The position numbers and the translations under genes are program-made. The notes under the pieces were generated by a model. That model searched no databases, was not told the origin of the DNA, and was given only the letters and a program-made list of their open reading frames with translations. A DNA stretch of 64,000 nt from JADLCB01 sp964398315 (GTDB lineage Bacteria; Planctomycetota; Phycisphaerae; Tepidisphaerales; Tepidisphaeraceae). The stretch spans positions 6,134 to 70,133 of the forward strand of contig CAYNMV010000015.1 of assembly GCA_964398315.1 (NCBI GenBank), given 5' to 3'. This document shows positions 45,076 through 53,710 of this stretch, one piece after another. Position 1 is the stretch's first letter. Each line of letters starts with the position of its first letter.

Positions 45076-45536
45076 CCGACCCTCCGGGAATGCAGCGAAC
45101 CGGGTGCATTGTGCCACAGAGCCGGCGGGAATCCAAACGAAAGCCTGACTTGCGAACACTGGAAACGGTTTTTATCACGCGGTTTTGGGGCGAAAAGCTG
45201 TCCAAACGACTGGGAGAACCAGCAGAATTTTCCCACCAACCGCTGAACCCGCTTATGGCGAAGGACGTATTACTGTGGAGTCAGGCCGGATTCCGGCCGC
45301 ATGCCATGTCAAAATCTTGCCCAAGCCATATTGCGCGGATAGATGCAGCCAGCGGTTCCTGCTGCGGTCCATTGCTACTGCGGTGTGCCCTGCCGCCGCT
45401 GACTGGCTGATCGGAGGATCAATCGAGCGGAACGAACCCAATTTTCCAGACAGTGGCTGCGGAGGCAGATGCCCGCCCTGTCACGACGAGGCTGCGGCGG
45501 GTCGATCCAATCCCGCATGGTTCAGTGCCGAGTGAT
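45076..45536. other. Intergenic, 461 bases
   Basis: Upstream of sbcD and downstream of the SNF2 gene. It contains a moderately AT-rich region near 45160-45250 that could include the sbcDC promoter. A plus-strand open frame at 45185-45535 is Cys-rich but has no supporting signals, so I do not call it a gene. Confidence 0.5.
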
Positions 45537-48500
45537 TCAAAAGTCCCCCACCGCCTCGCCGGTGAGTTGCAGGTAATTGCGCAGCTCCTCGGTGCTCAGG
45601 TTGGTCAGCCATTCATCGCCGGCGGTGACGATCTTGTCAGCCAGGGCGATCTTGTCACTCAGCAGGCGGTCAATGCGTTCCTCAACCGTGCCGATGCAGA
45701 CAAATTTGTGGACCTGCACCTTGCGGGTTTGGCCGATGCGATAGGCGCGATCGGTCGCCTGGCTCTCCACCGCCGGGTTCCACCAGCGGTCGAAGTGGAA
45801 CACGTGGTTGGCGGCGGTGAGGTTCAGCCCCAGCCCGCCGGCGCGCAGCGAGAGGATGAAGAGGCGCGGCGCATCCCTGTCGCCCGACTGGAAGCGCTCG
45901 ATCATCTGATCACGCGCCCGGGCCGGCGTGCCGCCGTGCAGGAACAGCGGTTCGTGCTTCAGACGCGTGCGGATCAGCTTCTCCAGCAGGTGGCCCATCT
46001 CGCGATACTGGGTGAAGATCAGCGCTGCATCGCCGGCATCGATCACCTCCTCCAGCATCTCGACCAGCCGCTCGCACTTACCGCTGCGGCCGTCGATGGC
46101 ATCGGACTGTTCCTTGGTCAGCAGGATCGGGTGATTGCACACCTGCTTGAGCCGGGTCAGCGCGGCGAGGATCAGCCCCCGGCGGCGGATGCCCGTGGCG
46201 GCATCAATCTGGCCGAGCATGTCGGCGGTGATGCGCTCGTAGGCGGCGGCCTGCTCGGTGCTGAGGTTGCAGTAGATCTTCTGCTCCATCTTCTCCGGCA
46301 GGTCGCCGGCGATGGCCGGATCGCTCTTGCTGCGCCGCAGCACAAATGGCTGGATCATCCGCCGCAATTGCTGGGCGCGGTCGGCATCGGCCAGCTTCTC
46401 GATCGGCACCGCGAAGCGCTCGCGGAATTCACCGGGCGTGCCCAGCAGGCCCGGATTGAGCAGCTCCATGATCGACCACAATTCAGACAGGTGGTTCTCA
46501 ATCGGCGTGCCTGTCAGGGCCACGCGCCTGACAGCCGGAATCGCGCGGATTGACTGCGTGCTGGCGGCGGAAGGGTTCTTGATCTTCTGCGCTTCATCCA
46601 GCGCCACCCGCCACCAGATCGGCCTGGCCAGCGTCTCCACATCACGATGCGCCAAGGCATAGCTGGTGATGACGATATCGTGCTTTTTTGCTTCGGCGGC
46701 GAAATCCTCGCCCTGCAGGCGCTGCGGCCCATGATGCACCATCACACGCAGTTGCGGCGCGAACCGCTCCAGTTCGCGTACCCAGTTGCCCACCACGCTG
46801 GTGGGCGCAAACAGGAGCGTCGGCGGCAGGTTGGCCGGTCCGTTGCCCTGTGCCGCCCGCTCGCGCTCCAGCAGGAGCAGCGAAATCAACTGGGGCGTCT
46901 TGCCCAGGCCCATGTCATCGGCCAGGCAGGCGCCGATCCCCAGGCGATCGAGGAAGGCAAGCCACTGCAGGCCGCGCTTCTGGTAAGGGCGCAGCTCGCC
47001 CTGGAAGCCGGCGGGCTGTTCGAGTGCCTCGAGATGGCCGGGCGACTGCTTGAGCAGGTGGTCGATCCAGTCCAGGCCCGAGAGGCCAAGGATGGGCAGA
47101 CCGGTGTCGGCGCGGGCGATGCCGTAGGCGGTGCGGAAGGCATCGGCGAGGGTGATCCGCCCGTGCCCGCGCTGCTGCACGAAATCCATCGCGCGCTGGG
47201 CGGCATCGGGTTCGAGGTGGATCCACTGCCCCTTGTACTTGACCAGCGGCTGCTGGCGCTCAGCCAGCGCGCGAAACTCCTCGATGCTGAGGCGCAAATC
47301 ACCGACCGCGATCTGCCAGTCGAAATCGAGCAGGTGTTCCAGCCCCAGCCGGCCGCTGGTGACATCGCCGAAGTGTACCCCAGCGGGGTGGCCATCGCCG
47401 GTGGAGTCGAACGGATCGTCCTCCTCGACATCGGGCCGCAGCGTCATCAGCAGGCCGATCTCCCGGTCGCGCCGAAGGGTCCAGTCCGGCAGGCGGACGC
47501 CAAAGCCGTGTTCCTGAAGCAATTGAGCCCACTGGCGGATGAAAACATGGGTCTCAAATGTGCTGAGACGCAGTTCGGTTGGGCGCGGCGAGGCGAGCAC
47601 CTGATCGAGCGCGGGATAGATCTGGGCCGCGCGGGCGAGCTCGCGTGTCAGCCGCTGGCGGCGGGCCGACAGCGAACGGCCGAGGATGCCTGTGGATTCA
47701 TCCTTCCACAGATCCACGGCATCGATGGTTTCACCCTCGGCATCGGGGCCGGGCTCCAGCAGAAAACGCAGACGCCAGACCTCATCGACGTCTTCCGCCT
47801 GATCGCCGGAGCCTGCCGCCTCATCGCCGGAGCCTGCCGCCTCATCGCNNNNNNNNNNNNNNNNNNNNNNNNNNNNNNNNNNNNNNNNNNNNNNNNNNNN
47901 NNNNNNNNNNNNNNNNNNNNNNNNNNNNNNNNNNNNNNNNNNNNNNNNATCGCCGGAGCCTGCCGCCTCATCGCCGGAGCCTGCCGCCTCATCGCTGGAG
48001 CCTGTCGCCGGCTCATCAATGCCTTGCACCGCATCGGCCGGTGCGGTGTCAGACAGGCTGTCACCGTTGTCAGCCGCGTGCTGGGCGGCGTTGGCCAGGC
48101 GGGCGGGGTTGGATGCGATGCTGTCGGTCGGTTGGGTGGGTATGGCGGGAGCGGGGTTGCCGTTGCTGGATGCGATGTTGTCGTCGGCGGTGGTCTGGAC
48201 GCCAGCGGGGTCGATCAGCGCCAGGTCGTCATCATCTTCTGGCTCAATCAGCTCGAAGGCGAGGCGCAGGGCATCATCGGCGCGGCTCTCATCCAGCCGG
48301 CCGACCCAGGTGCGTGTCTGTTCGGCGAAGCCGGCCAGTTCATCGGCCGAGCCGCGCAGGCGCGATTCGGTTCCCAGCAGGGCCGACAGCCAGCGCACCT
48401 CCGCCGGCGCCAGCGCCTCGGCCGCCTTTTCGTGGGCGCGGTTGAAAAATGGATCGATCGACACATCACGACGAATCAGGACATCGGCAGTGGTGTGCAG

Positions 48501-49142
48501 GAACCCTTCCACCAGCCCGGCGGCGGCCAGTGCATCAGGCGCAGCGCCATCGATCGACTGGCAGACCGGCGGCATGGCGGCAGCAAACTGCTCCAGCGCC
48601 AGCGCTTCAGCGCTGCCGGCGGCCAGCAGCCGCCACTGGCCGCGCAGCACCCCCTGCTGCGGCTGGAGCAAATCCGGGTAGAACTGCTGATGGGCCAGTC
48701 GCTGCACCACAAAGCGCGCCAGTTGCCGCCAGTAGCCAACCGATGGTCCGAACAGCTCCGGCAGCGGATCAGGCAGCGCCACCAGCAAGTCGATTGCCTC
48801 GCTGGGCGAGAACCGCAGCGCGGGGACGGTCCATGCGGTAAGCACCGCCAGCCCGGCCGGGTCATTTTCGCCCGCTTCAGCACAGCGGGCCATATTCGAG
48901 GGAAGCGGGCCATGCTCGTTGGACGGCAGGCGCAGCACGAGCGTATCCGCCGCCGCCGCCGAGGCCACCAGGGCATCCGCGCAGCAGTCGCCCAGCACAG
49001 CGCGCAGCGCATCAGCCGGCAGCGCCCGCGGATGTGGCAGCGCGGCATCCGCGGGCACCTCGACAGGGCGCTGCGCTTCGCCGGCCGGTGCATCGGCCCA
49101 CAGATACAGGCAGGAATGAAACCAGATCGCGTGCAACTGCAT
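45537..49142 (-). CDS. SNF2-family DNA helicase/ATPase with a low-complexity repeat insert
   Basis: About 1201 residues, including 33-34 undetermined residues from the assembly gap. Residues about 1-380 are a poorly conserved N-terminal region, about 380-450 a DEAAGSG repeat array, about 470-700 the bacterial SNF2-associated domain (DUF3670-like, e.g. VHFGDVTSGRLGLEHLLDFDWQIAVGD read in parts), and from 700 on the helicase: LADDMGLGKTPQLISLL, the DEAQ box ALDEAQKIKN, LTGTPIENHLSELWSIM, then LSLRAGGLGLNLTAANHVFHFDRWWNPAVESQATDRAYRIGQ (in parts) as motifs V and VI. The family remodels protein-DNA complexes. TTG 49172 is possible but ATG 49140-49142 fits the usual MQLHAIWF opening. Confidence 0.9.
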   Translation of the reverse strand: MQLHAIWFHSCLYLWADAPAGEAQRPVEVPADAALPHPRALPADALRAVLGDCCADALVASAAAADTLVLRLPSNEHGPLPSNMARCAEAGENDPAGLAVLTAWTVPALRFSPSEAIDLLVALPDPLPELFGPSVGYWRQLARFVVQRLAHQQFYPDLLQPQQGVLRGQWRLLAAGSAEALALEQFAAAMPPVCQSIDGAAPDALAAAGLVEGFLHTTADVLIRRDVSIDPFFNRAHEKAAEALAPAEVRWLSALLGTESRLRGSADELAGFAEQTRTWVGRLDESRADDALRLAFELIEPEDDDDLALIDPAGVQTTADDNIASSNGNPAPAIPTQPTDSIASNPARLANAAQHAADNGDSLSDTAPADAVQGIDEPATGSSDEAAGSGDEAAGSGDXXXXXXXXXXXXXXXXXXXXXXXXXXXXXXXXXXDEAAGSGDEAAGSGDQAEDVDEVWRLRFLLEPGPDAEGETIDAVDLWKDESTGILGRSLSARRQRLTRELARAAQIYPALDQVLASPRPTELRLSTFETHVFIRQWAQLLQEHGFGVRLPDWTLRRDREIGLLMTLRPDVEEDDPFDSTGDGHPAGVHFGDVTSGRLGLEHLLDFDWQIAVGDLRLSIEEFRALAERQQPLVKYKGQWIHLEPDAAQRAMDFVQQRGHGRITLADAFRTAYGIARADTGLPILGLSGLDWIDHLLKQSPGHLEALEQPAGFQGELRPYQKRGLQWLAFLDRLGIGACLADDMGLGKTPQLISLLLLERERAAQGNGPANLPPTLLFAPTSVVGNWVRELERFAPQLRVMVHHGPQRLQGEDFAAEAKKHDIVITSYALAHRDVETLARPIWWRVALDEAQKIKNPSAASTQSIRAIPAVRRVALTGTPIENHLSELWSIMELLNPGLLGTPGEFRERFAVPIEKLADADRAQQLRRMIQPFVLRRSKSDPAIAGDLPEKMEQKIYCNLSTEQAAAYERITADMLGQIDAATGIRRRGLILAALTRLKQVCNHPILLTKEQSDAIDGRSGKCERLVEMLEEVIDAGDAALIFTQYREMGHLLEKLIRTRLKHEPLFLHGGTPARARDQMIERFQSGDRDAPRLFILSLRAGGLGLNLTAANHVFHFDRWWNPAVESQATDRAYRIGQTRKVQVHKFVCIGTVEERIDRLLSDKIALADKIVTAGDEWLTNLSTEELRNYLQLTGEAVGDF
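47800..48009 (-). repeat. 21-bp tandem repeat array coding for DEAAGSG, interrupted by the N run
   Basis: Two units lie before the gap (47800-47820, 47821-47841) plus 7 bases of a third. After the gap are 19 bases of one unit and two further units, the last with two or three changes. The unit encodes Asp-Glu-Ala-Ala-Gly-Ser-Gly on the minus strand. If the 100 N are counted as real length, the array is exactly ten units. Confidence 0.9.
47849..47948. other. Assembly gap: 100 N
   Basis: A run of exactly 100 undetermined bases inside the SNF2 gene and the 21-bp repeat. Such a round number is often a placeholder, yet it preserves both the reading frame and the repeat phase. Confidence 0.98.
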
Positions 49143-49296
49143 TGGATGGAACGTCCCCGTCACGCTGGGCAAAAGTCGAACGGCGTAGCATACGTCAGCC
49201 GAGGCGGTTTGATAAGCAGTGGGAGGAAAGATTCGAGATTGAATTGAGATTGAATGACGGTGGATCGGATGTTTGCGGGATCGGAACAGGCATCCA

Positions 49297-50142
49297 TCAG
49301 GGCCGCAGGCGCTGGAACAGCGCCCAAAGCAGCGGCGGCGGCAGAACCTCGGGACGCCACTGGGGGTCGATCTCCGGCAGATCGGACAGGATGGCGGGGT
49401 CGTGGCCGGCCTGGCTCAGCGCTTTTCGCAGGGTCTTGCGGCGGGCGGCGAACAGCTGATGAACGAAGCGGGAAAAATCGCGCGCCTGTTCGCCGAGCTG
49501 ATCCTGACGGCGCAGACGCACCAGCGCGGAGTCGATCTTGGGCGCAGGCCAGAATGCCTGCGGCGGCAGTGTCCGCAAAACTTCGACAGCGGCGAGCATC
49601 TGCACGATGACCGTCAGCGGGCCGTAATCCTCGCCACCGGCACCGGCACGCAGGCGATCGGCCACTTCTTTCTGCACCGTGAACGCCAGTAACTCGACCC
49701 CCTCCAGCAGCAATTCGACAATCAGCGGCGAGGCGATGTTATAAGGCAGGTTGGCCACGAGTTTCACGCCGGCTGGCCTGTCAGCCAAAGTCTGACGAAT
49801 GGCCGACAGCAGCGCTGGGTTGAGAGCATGCTTACCGGCCAGGGCATCACCTTCGATGAGGCTGAAGGCATCGGTCTCCGCGAAGCGCTCGCGCAGGAGG
49901 TTCGCCAGATCCCGGTCGATCTCCACCGCCACCACGCGCCCGCCGCGAGCGAGCAACTCATCGGTGAGCGTGCCGGTCCCGGGGCCAACCTCGATGATCA
50001 GCTCACCGGGCTGGATCTCACCGGCATCGGCAACCCGGCGCACCAGGTTCTGGTCGATCATGAAGTTCTGCCCGAACCGATGCCGTGGCCGTGCCCCAAT
50101 CCCGGCCAGGGCGGACTGGATGTCGTGCTTGGATTGCGCCAT
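49297..50142 (-). CDS. rsmA: 16S rRNA adenine dimethyltransferase (KsgA)
   Basis: A 281-residue SAM-dependent methyltransferase that dimethylates two adjacent adenines in the 3' end of 16S rRNA. Visible motifs are RHRFGQNFMID, the SAM loop IIEVGPGTGTLTDELL, VVAVEIDRDLANLL and the catalytic NLPYNIASPLIVELL, followed by VQKEVADRLRAGAG and the C-terminal domain with VHQLFAARRKTLRKAL. Length is normal. It is divergent from the small membrane protein at 50274 and lies upstream of the SNF2 gene on the same strand, 154 bases apart, with a short degenerate GAGATTGAAT repeat between. Confidence 0.94.
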   Translation of the reverse strand: MAQSKHDIQSALAGIGARPRHRFGQNFMIDQNLVRRVADAGEIQPGELIIEVGPGTGTLTDELLARGGRVVAVEIDRDLANLLRERFAETDAFSLIEGDALAGKHALNPALLSAIRQTLADRPAGVKLVANLPYNIASPLIVELLLEGVELLAFTVQKEVADRLRAGAGGEDYGPLTVIVQMLAAVEVLRTLPPQAFWPAPKIDSALVRLRRQDQLGEQARDFSRFVHQLFAARRKTLRKALSQAGHDPAILSDLPEIDPQWRPEVLPPPLLWALFQRLRP

Positions 50143-50273
50143 CGAAGGCAGAGATTAAACGCCAGGCGGCAAAGGGGCGAGAGGGGAAGAAATGGAGTGC
50201 CTGGCAGAAAGCGGTCCGCCGCTCGCTCAAGGCCGCTTCCCTCAATACCGTTCACTGGCTGTCAGGCGGTAGC

Positions 50274-50678
50274 ATGGCGGATATGCGGCTCAGGCGGATA
50301 CTGGTCTATCTGTGGGCGCTGCCGACGACGGCACTGGGGCTTTGCTTTGTGCCGATTGCGCTGGCCAGCGGTGGATCAGCGCGCGTGGTGGATGGGGTGC
50401 TTGAGGTGACGGGCGGACTGGTGCGCGTTTTCCTGCGCCGCTGCACGCTGCTGCGCGGCGGGGCCAGCGCGATGACGCTGGGGCATGTGGTGCTGGCGCA
50501 GGATGAACTGCTGGCCGGGTTAACCCGCGCTCACGAGCGTGTGCATGTCCGGCAGTGCGAGCGCTGGGGGCCGCTGTTCATCCCCGCATACCTGATCGCC
50601 TCCCTGGTGGCGCTGCTGCGCGGCCAGCGGGCGTACATGGACAACATTTTTGAAAAGGAAGCCTACGATCGCGAATAA
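50274..50678 (+). CDS. Small membrane protein with HExxH motif
   Basis: A 134-residue protein. One hydrophobic segment at residues 9-30 precedes a beta-rich middle and the motif H87-E88-R-V-H91, followed by VRQCERWGPLFIPAYLIASL, another hydrophobic stretch, and NIFEKEAYDRE near the end. HExxH with a downstream Glu is the zincin signature, and this block is recurrent in conserved hypothetical proteins, but at 134 residues it is very short for a peptidase. The ATG at 50274 is used (50283 also possible). It precedes the ABC transporter genes on the same strand. Confidence 0.65.
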   Translation: MADMRLRRILVYLWALPTTALGLCFVPIALASGGSARVVDGVLEVTGGLVRVFLRRCTLLRGGASAMTLGHVVLAQDELLAGLTRAHERVHVRQCERWGPLFIPAYLIASLVALLRGQRAYMDNIFEKEAYDRE

Positions 50679-50850
50679 CGGGTGATATTCGAGGCCATCA
50701 CCACCCTGCCGGGCGCTGTCAGACGGCGTCTGACAGATGCGGCATGACATCACCCACCGGGCACACGGCCCATCGGATTCCAGCCCCACCACTTCGGCCC
50801 GGTAAACATTGGCGAAGTCTCAGATGATCTTTTATCCTTGGGTGCGACAC

Positions 50851-52491
50851 ATGAGCGCAGCCCCTCTGGTCGAAATCCAGCGCCTGAGCATGCAGTTCCC
50901 GGCGGTTCGGGCGCTGCACGAGGTGTCGTTGTGCTTCGAGCGCGGCGAGGTGCATGGCCTGGTGGGGGAAAACGGCGCCGGCAAGAGCACGCTCATGCGC
51001 ATCCTCAGCGGATTGCAGGCGCCCACCAGCGGGCGGATCCTGGTGGATGGCGAGCCGGTTGCGATCAGTTCGCCGGCCGAGGCCGCCCAGCGCGGGATCG
51101 TGATGATCCACCAGGAACTGAACCTGGTCGATGAGCTGAGCGTGGCGGCCAACATCTTCCTGGGCCGCGAGAAACGGCGTTTCGGCCTGATCGACTCAGC
51201 GGCCATGAACGAAGCGGCCCGGCAGGCGCTGGCGGCGGTTGGCGCTGAGTCCATCTCCCCCACCACCCGCGTGGGCAGGCTCTCGATTGCCCAGCAGCAG
51301 ATGGTGGAGATCGCCAAGGCGGTCAGCCAGACCGCGCGCCTGCTCATCATGGATGAGCCCACGGCGGTGCTGACGGCCAGCGAATCGGAGAAGCTCTTCG
51401 CCCTGATCCGCCGGCTCAGGAGCCAGGGCGTCACCATTATCTACATCAGCCACATCCTGCCGGAAGTCATCGCGTTGTGCGACCGGATCACCGTCCTGCG
51501 CGATGGGCAGGTGGTCAGGACGATCGACCAGCGGGCAGGGGACAATGCCGGGGCTGTCGGCTCAGATCCCAACGCCCCCGCTGCCCGCGTCGAAGCCCGG
51601 CCCAACGAGGGCACTGCCCCTGAACCCCCAACCCCAGGCCCTGAACCGGCTCCTTTGGTGCCCCCCCTCACCGAGCAGCAGCTTGCCGGCCTGATGGTGG
51701 GCCGGGAGATGGCGGATCATTACCCGCCGCGTAAAGCGCCGGGTGAGGCCGTGCGGCTGCGGGTTCGGGGGCTGAGCGTACCGGAGCTGGTGCGGGAGGT
51801 CTCATTTGAGGTGCGGGCCGGGGAGATCCTGGGGTTTGCCGGGCTGGTCGGGTCTGGGCGCACGGAGATGGCCGAAGCGCTGGTGGGCCTGCGCCGGCGC
51901 AGCGGCGGTCATATCGAAGTGGATGGTGTGGCCACTCCGCTGCGCTCGCTGCGCGAAGCGGTGCGTGAGGGGATCGCCTACCTGAGTGAAGACCGCAAGG
52001 GCTCGGGGCTGACACTGGGAATGGACATCGTGGCCAACACCACGCTCGTGTCGCTGCGACGGTATGCCCATGGCCTGATCGACCGCCGGGCGGAGGAGGC
52101 GGCCACCCTGGGTTACATCCACCGCCTGCGCACGCGCATCGGCCGGCTGCGCGATCCGGTGGCCACCCTTTCCGGCGGCAACCAGCAGAAGGTGCTCCTT
52201 GCCAAGTGGCTTGAAATCGGCCCGCGCGTGCTGATCATCGACGAGCCGACCCGCGGCGTGGACATCGGCGCCAAGGCAGAAATCTACCGCCTGATCCAGC
52301 GACTGACCGAAGAAGGCATGGCCTGCATCCTCATCAGCAGCGAGATGAACGAGCTGCTCGGACTGGCGCACCGCATCGCGATCATGCGCCGGGGGCACCT
52401 GGTGGCGACGATCGATGCCGAGGGCGCCACCGAGGATGAGATCATGCAGCACGCGGCGGGGGTAAGCAGGGAGATGATGCACGCTGGATGA
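50851..52491 (+). CDS. Sugar-type ABC transporter ATP-binding protein, RbsA-like
   Basis: A 546-residue protein with two ATPase domains, as in RbsA/MglA. The first has Walker A GENGAGKSTLMRIL, the signature VGRLSIAQQQMVEIAKAV and Walker B LLIMDEPTAVLT. The second has degenerate Walker A (GLVGSGRTEMAEAL), the signature LSGGNQQKVLLAKWL and Walker B VLIIDEPTRGVDIG, normal for the family. A Pro/Ala/Gly-rich stretch of about 45 residues at nt 51541-51690 separates the halves and is longer than in typical RbsA. ATG 50851 is preferred over an upstream TTG. The permease gene overlaps or follows at once. Confidence 0.9.
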   Translation: MSAAPLVEIQRLSMQFPAVRALHEVSLCFERGEVHGLVGENGAGKSTLMRILSGLQAPTSGRILVDGEPVAISSPAEAAQRGIVMIHQELNLVDELSVAANIFLGREKRRFGLIDSAAMNEAARQALAAVGAESISPTTRVGRLSIAQQQMVEIAKAVSQTARLLIMDEPTAVLTASESEKLFALIRRLRSQGVTIIYISHILPEVIALCDRITVLRDGQVVRTIDQRAGDNAGAVGSDPNAPAARVEARPNEGTAPEPPTPGPEPAPLVPPLTEQQLAGLMVGREMADHYPPRKAPGEAVRLRVRGLSVPELVREVSFEVRAGEILGFAGLVGSGRTEMAEALVGLRRRSGGHIEVDGVATPLRSLREAVREGIAYLSEDRKGSGLTLGMDIVANTTLVSLRRYAHGLIDRRAEEAATLGYIHRLRTRIGRLRDPVATLSGGNQQKVLLAKWLEIGPRVLIIDEPTRGVDIGAKAEIYRLIQRLTEEGMACILISSEMNELLGLAHRIAIMRRGHLVATIDAEGATEDEIMQHAAGVSREMMHAG

Positions 52492-52562
52492 TGAGGGCGC
52501 AGGCGGCTGCGGGCCGGGATCGCCCCTCATCATTGAGCATGACCAGGTTCAGCATTCAACCT

Positions 52563-53654
52563 ATGACCGAACTGACCACACAGGACGTGATCGACTATGG
52601 CAAGGCGGCGGCACCGAGCGTGCGCCAGCGACTGCGCGGCTGGCCACGCTGGGTGGTGCCGGCGGCGGCACTGGTGCTGCTGGTGGTGTTCACCATCGTC
52701 TATGAGCTGTGGCGCAAGGGGCGGTCGGACTTCATCACGGGGGAGAACCTGGTCAATATCCTGCGGCAGTGGTCATTCATCGGCATCATTGCCATCGGCA
52801 TGACCTTCGTCATCACGCTCGGCGGGATCGATCTGTCGGTGGGGTCGCTGGTGGCGTTCCTGGGCGGGCTGGGGATTTTAACGCTCAACGCCCTGCTGTC
52901 AGCCGGCCTGCCAGACAGCACGGCAACCCTGCTGGCGTTTGCCGTGATCCTGCTGATGGGCGCCATGGCGGGGGCGCTGAACGGCCTGCTCGTCACCCTC
53001 GGGCGGATCGCGCCGTTCATCGCCACACTCGGGGGGCTGGCGGCGTATCGGTCACTGGCACTGGCCATGGTAGACGGCGGCGAATACCGGTCAGACAGCC
53101 CTGGGTGGTTCTATGCCCTCGGCACCGGCGGCATTCCCATCCCCGGCACCAATGTCGGCTTCAATCCCGACGTCCCGGTGCGGCTGGAGTTTCCCTGGCC
53201 GGCAGCGATCTTCTTCCTGGTTGCCATTGCCGGGGCGATCCTGCTGAACCACACCCGTTTCGGCCGGTACGTCATCGCCATTGGCGCCAATGAGCGCTCA
53301 GCGGTCTATTCAGCAATTCGCGTACAGCGGATCAAGGTGCTGACGTACACGCTGCTGGGATGCCTGACAGGCCTGGCCGCCCTGCTGCTGGCGAGCCGGA
53401 TGAACTCGGTCAGCTCCAGCCAGACCGGCACGCTCTACGAACTGGATGCCATCGCCGCCGTTGTCATCGGCGGCACCCGCATGCGCGGCGGCGCCGGCAC
53501 GATCCTCGGCACGCTGATCGGCGTCCTGATCCTCGGCGTCATCGGCAACATGCTCAACCTCCTGCAGGTCTCTGTCTACCTTCAGGGATTGGTCAAAGGC
53601 CTCATCATCATCGCCGCCGTCCTGCTGCAACGGGCGGAGGGACAGGACGTGTAA
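52563..53654 (+). CDS. Sugar-type ABC transporter permease, RbsC-like
   Basis: A 363-residue permease of the BPD_transp_2 family. Visible are GIIAIGMTFVITLGGIDLSVGSLVAFLGGL and ILLMGAMAGALNGLLVTLGRIAPFIATLGG, both quoted only in part, then GRYVIAIGANERSAVYSAIRVQRIKVLTYTLLG and GGTRMRGGAGTILGTLIGVLILGVIGNMLNLL, typical of RbsC/XylH. About ten hydrophobic segments. Its frame opens at 52488, overlapping the ATPase stop as ATGA; starts at 52539 or 52563 fit a normal N-terminus better. No periplasmic binding protein adjoins it, so the substrate (ribose, xylose or another sugar) is not identifiable. Confidence 0.88.
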   Translation: MTELTTQDVIDYGKAAAPSVRQRLRGWPRWVVPAAALVLLVVFTIVYELWRKGRSDFITGENLVNILRQWSFIGIIAIGMTFVITLGGIDLSVGSLVAFLGGLGILTLNALLSAGLPDSTATLLAFAVILLMGAMAGALNGLLVTLGRIAPFIATLGGLAAYRSLALAMVDGGEYRSDSPGWFYALGTGGIPIPGTNVGFNPDVPVRLEFPWPAAIFFLVAIAGAILLNHTRFGRYVIAIGANERSAVYSAIRVQRIKVLTYTLLGCLTGLAALLLASRMNSVSSSQTGTLYELDAIAAVVIGGTRMRGGAGTILGTLIGVLILGVIGNMLNLLQVSVYLQGLVKGLIIIAAVLLQRAEGQDV

Positions 53655-53710
53655 GCCCGGCCTTCATGGCGGGCTCAAGAGGGCTCGATCGCCCGATCCT
53701 GTGCCGATGA

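Noticed and set aside
45185..45535. Possible Cys-rich small gene on the plus strand
   Set aside because: No ribosome-binding site, signal peptide or domain; mixed composition suggests non-coding DNA.
47800..48009. CRISPR array
   Set aside because: The 21-bp units are directly adjacent with no spacers, in frame with the helicase gene.
46647..49247. Plus-strand open frame opposite the SNF2 gene, including the 21-bp repeat
   Set aside because: The DEAAGSG reading on the minus strand is in the helicase frame; the plus-strand IAGACRL reading has no support.
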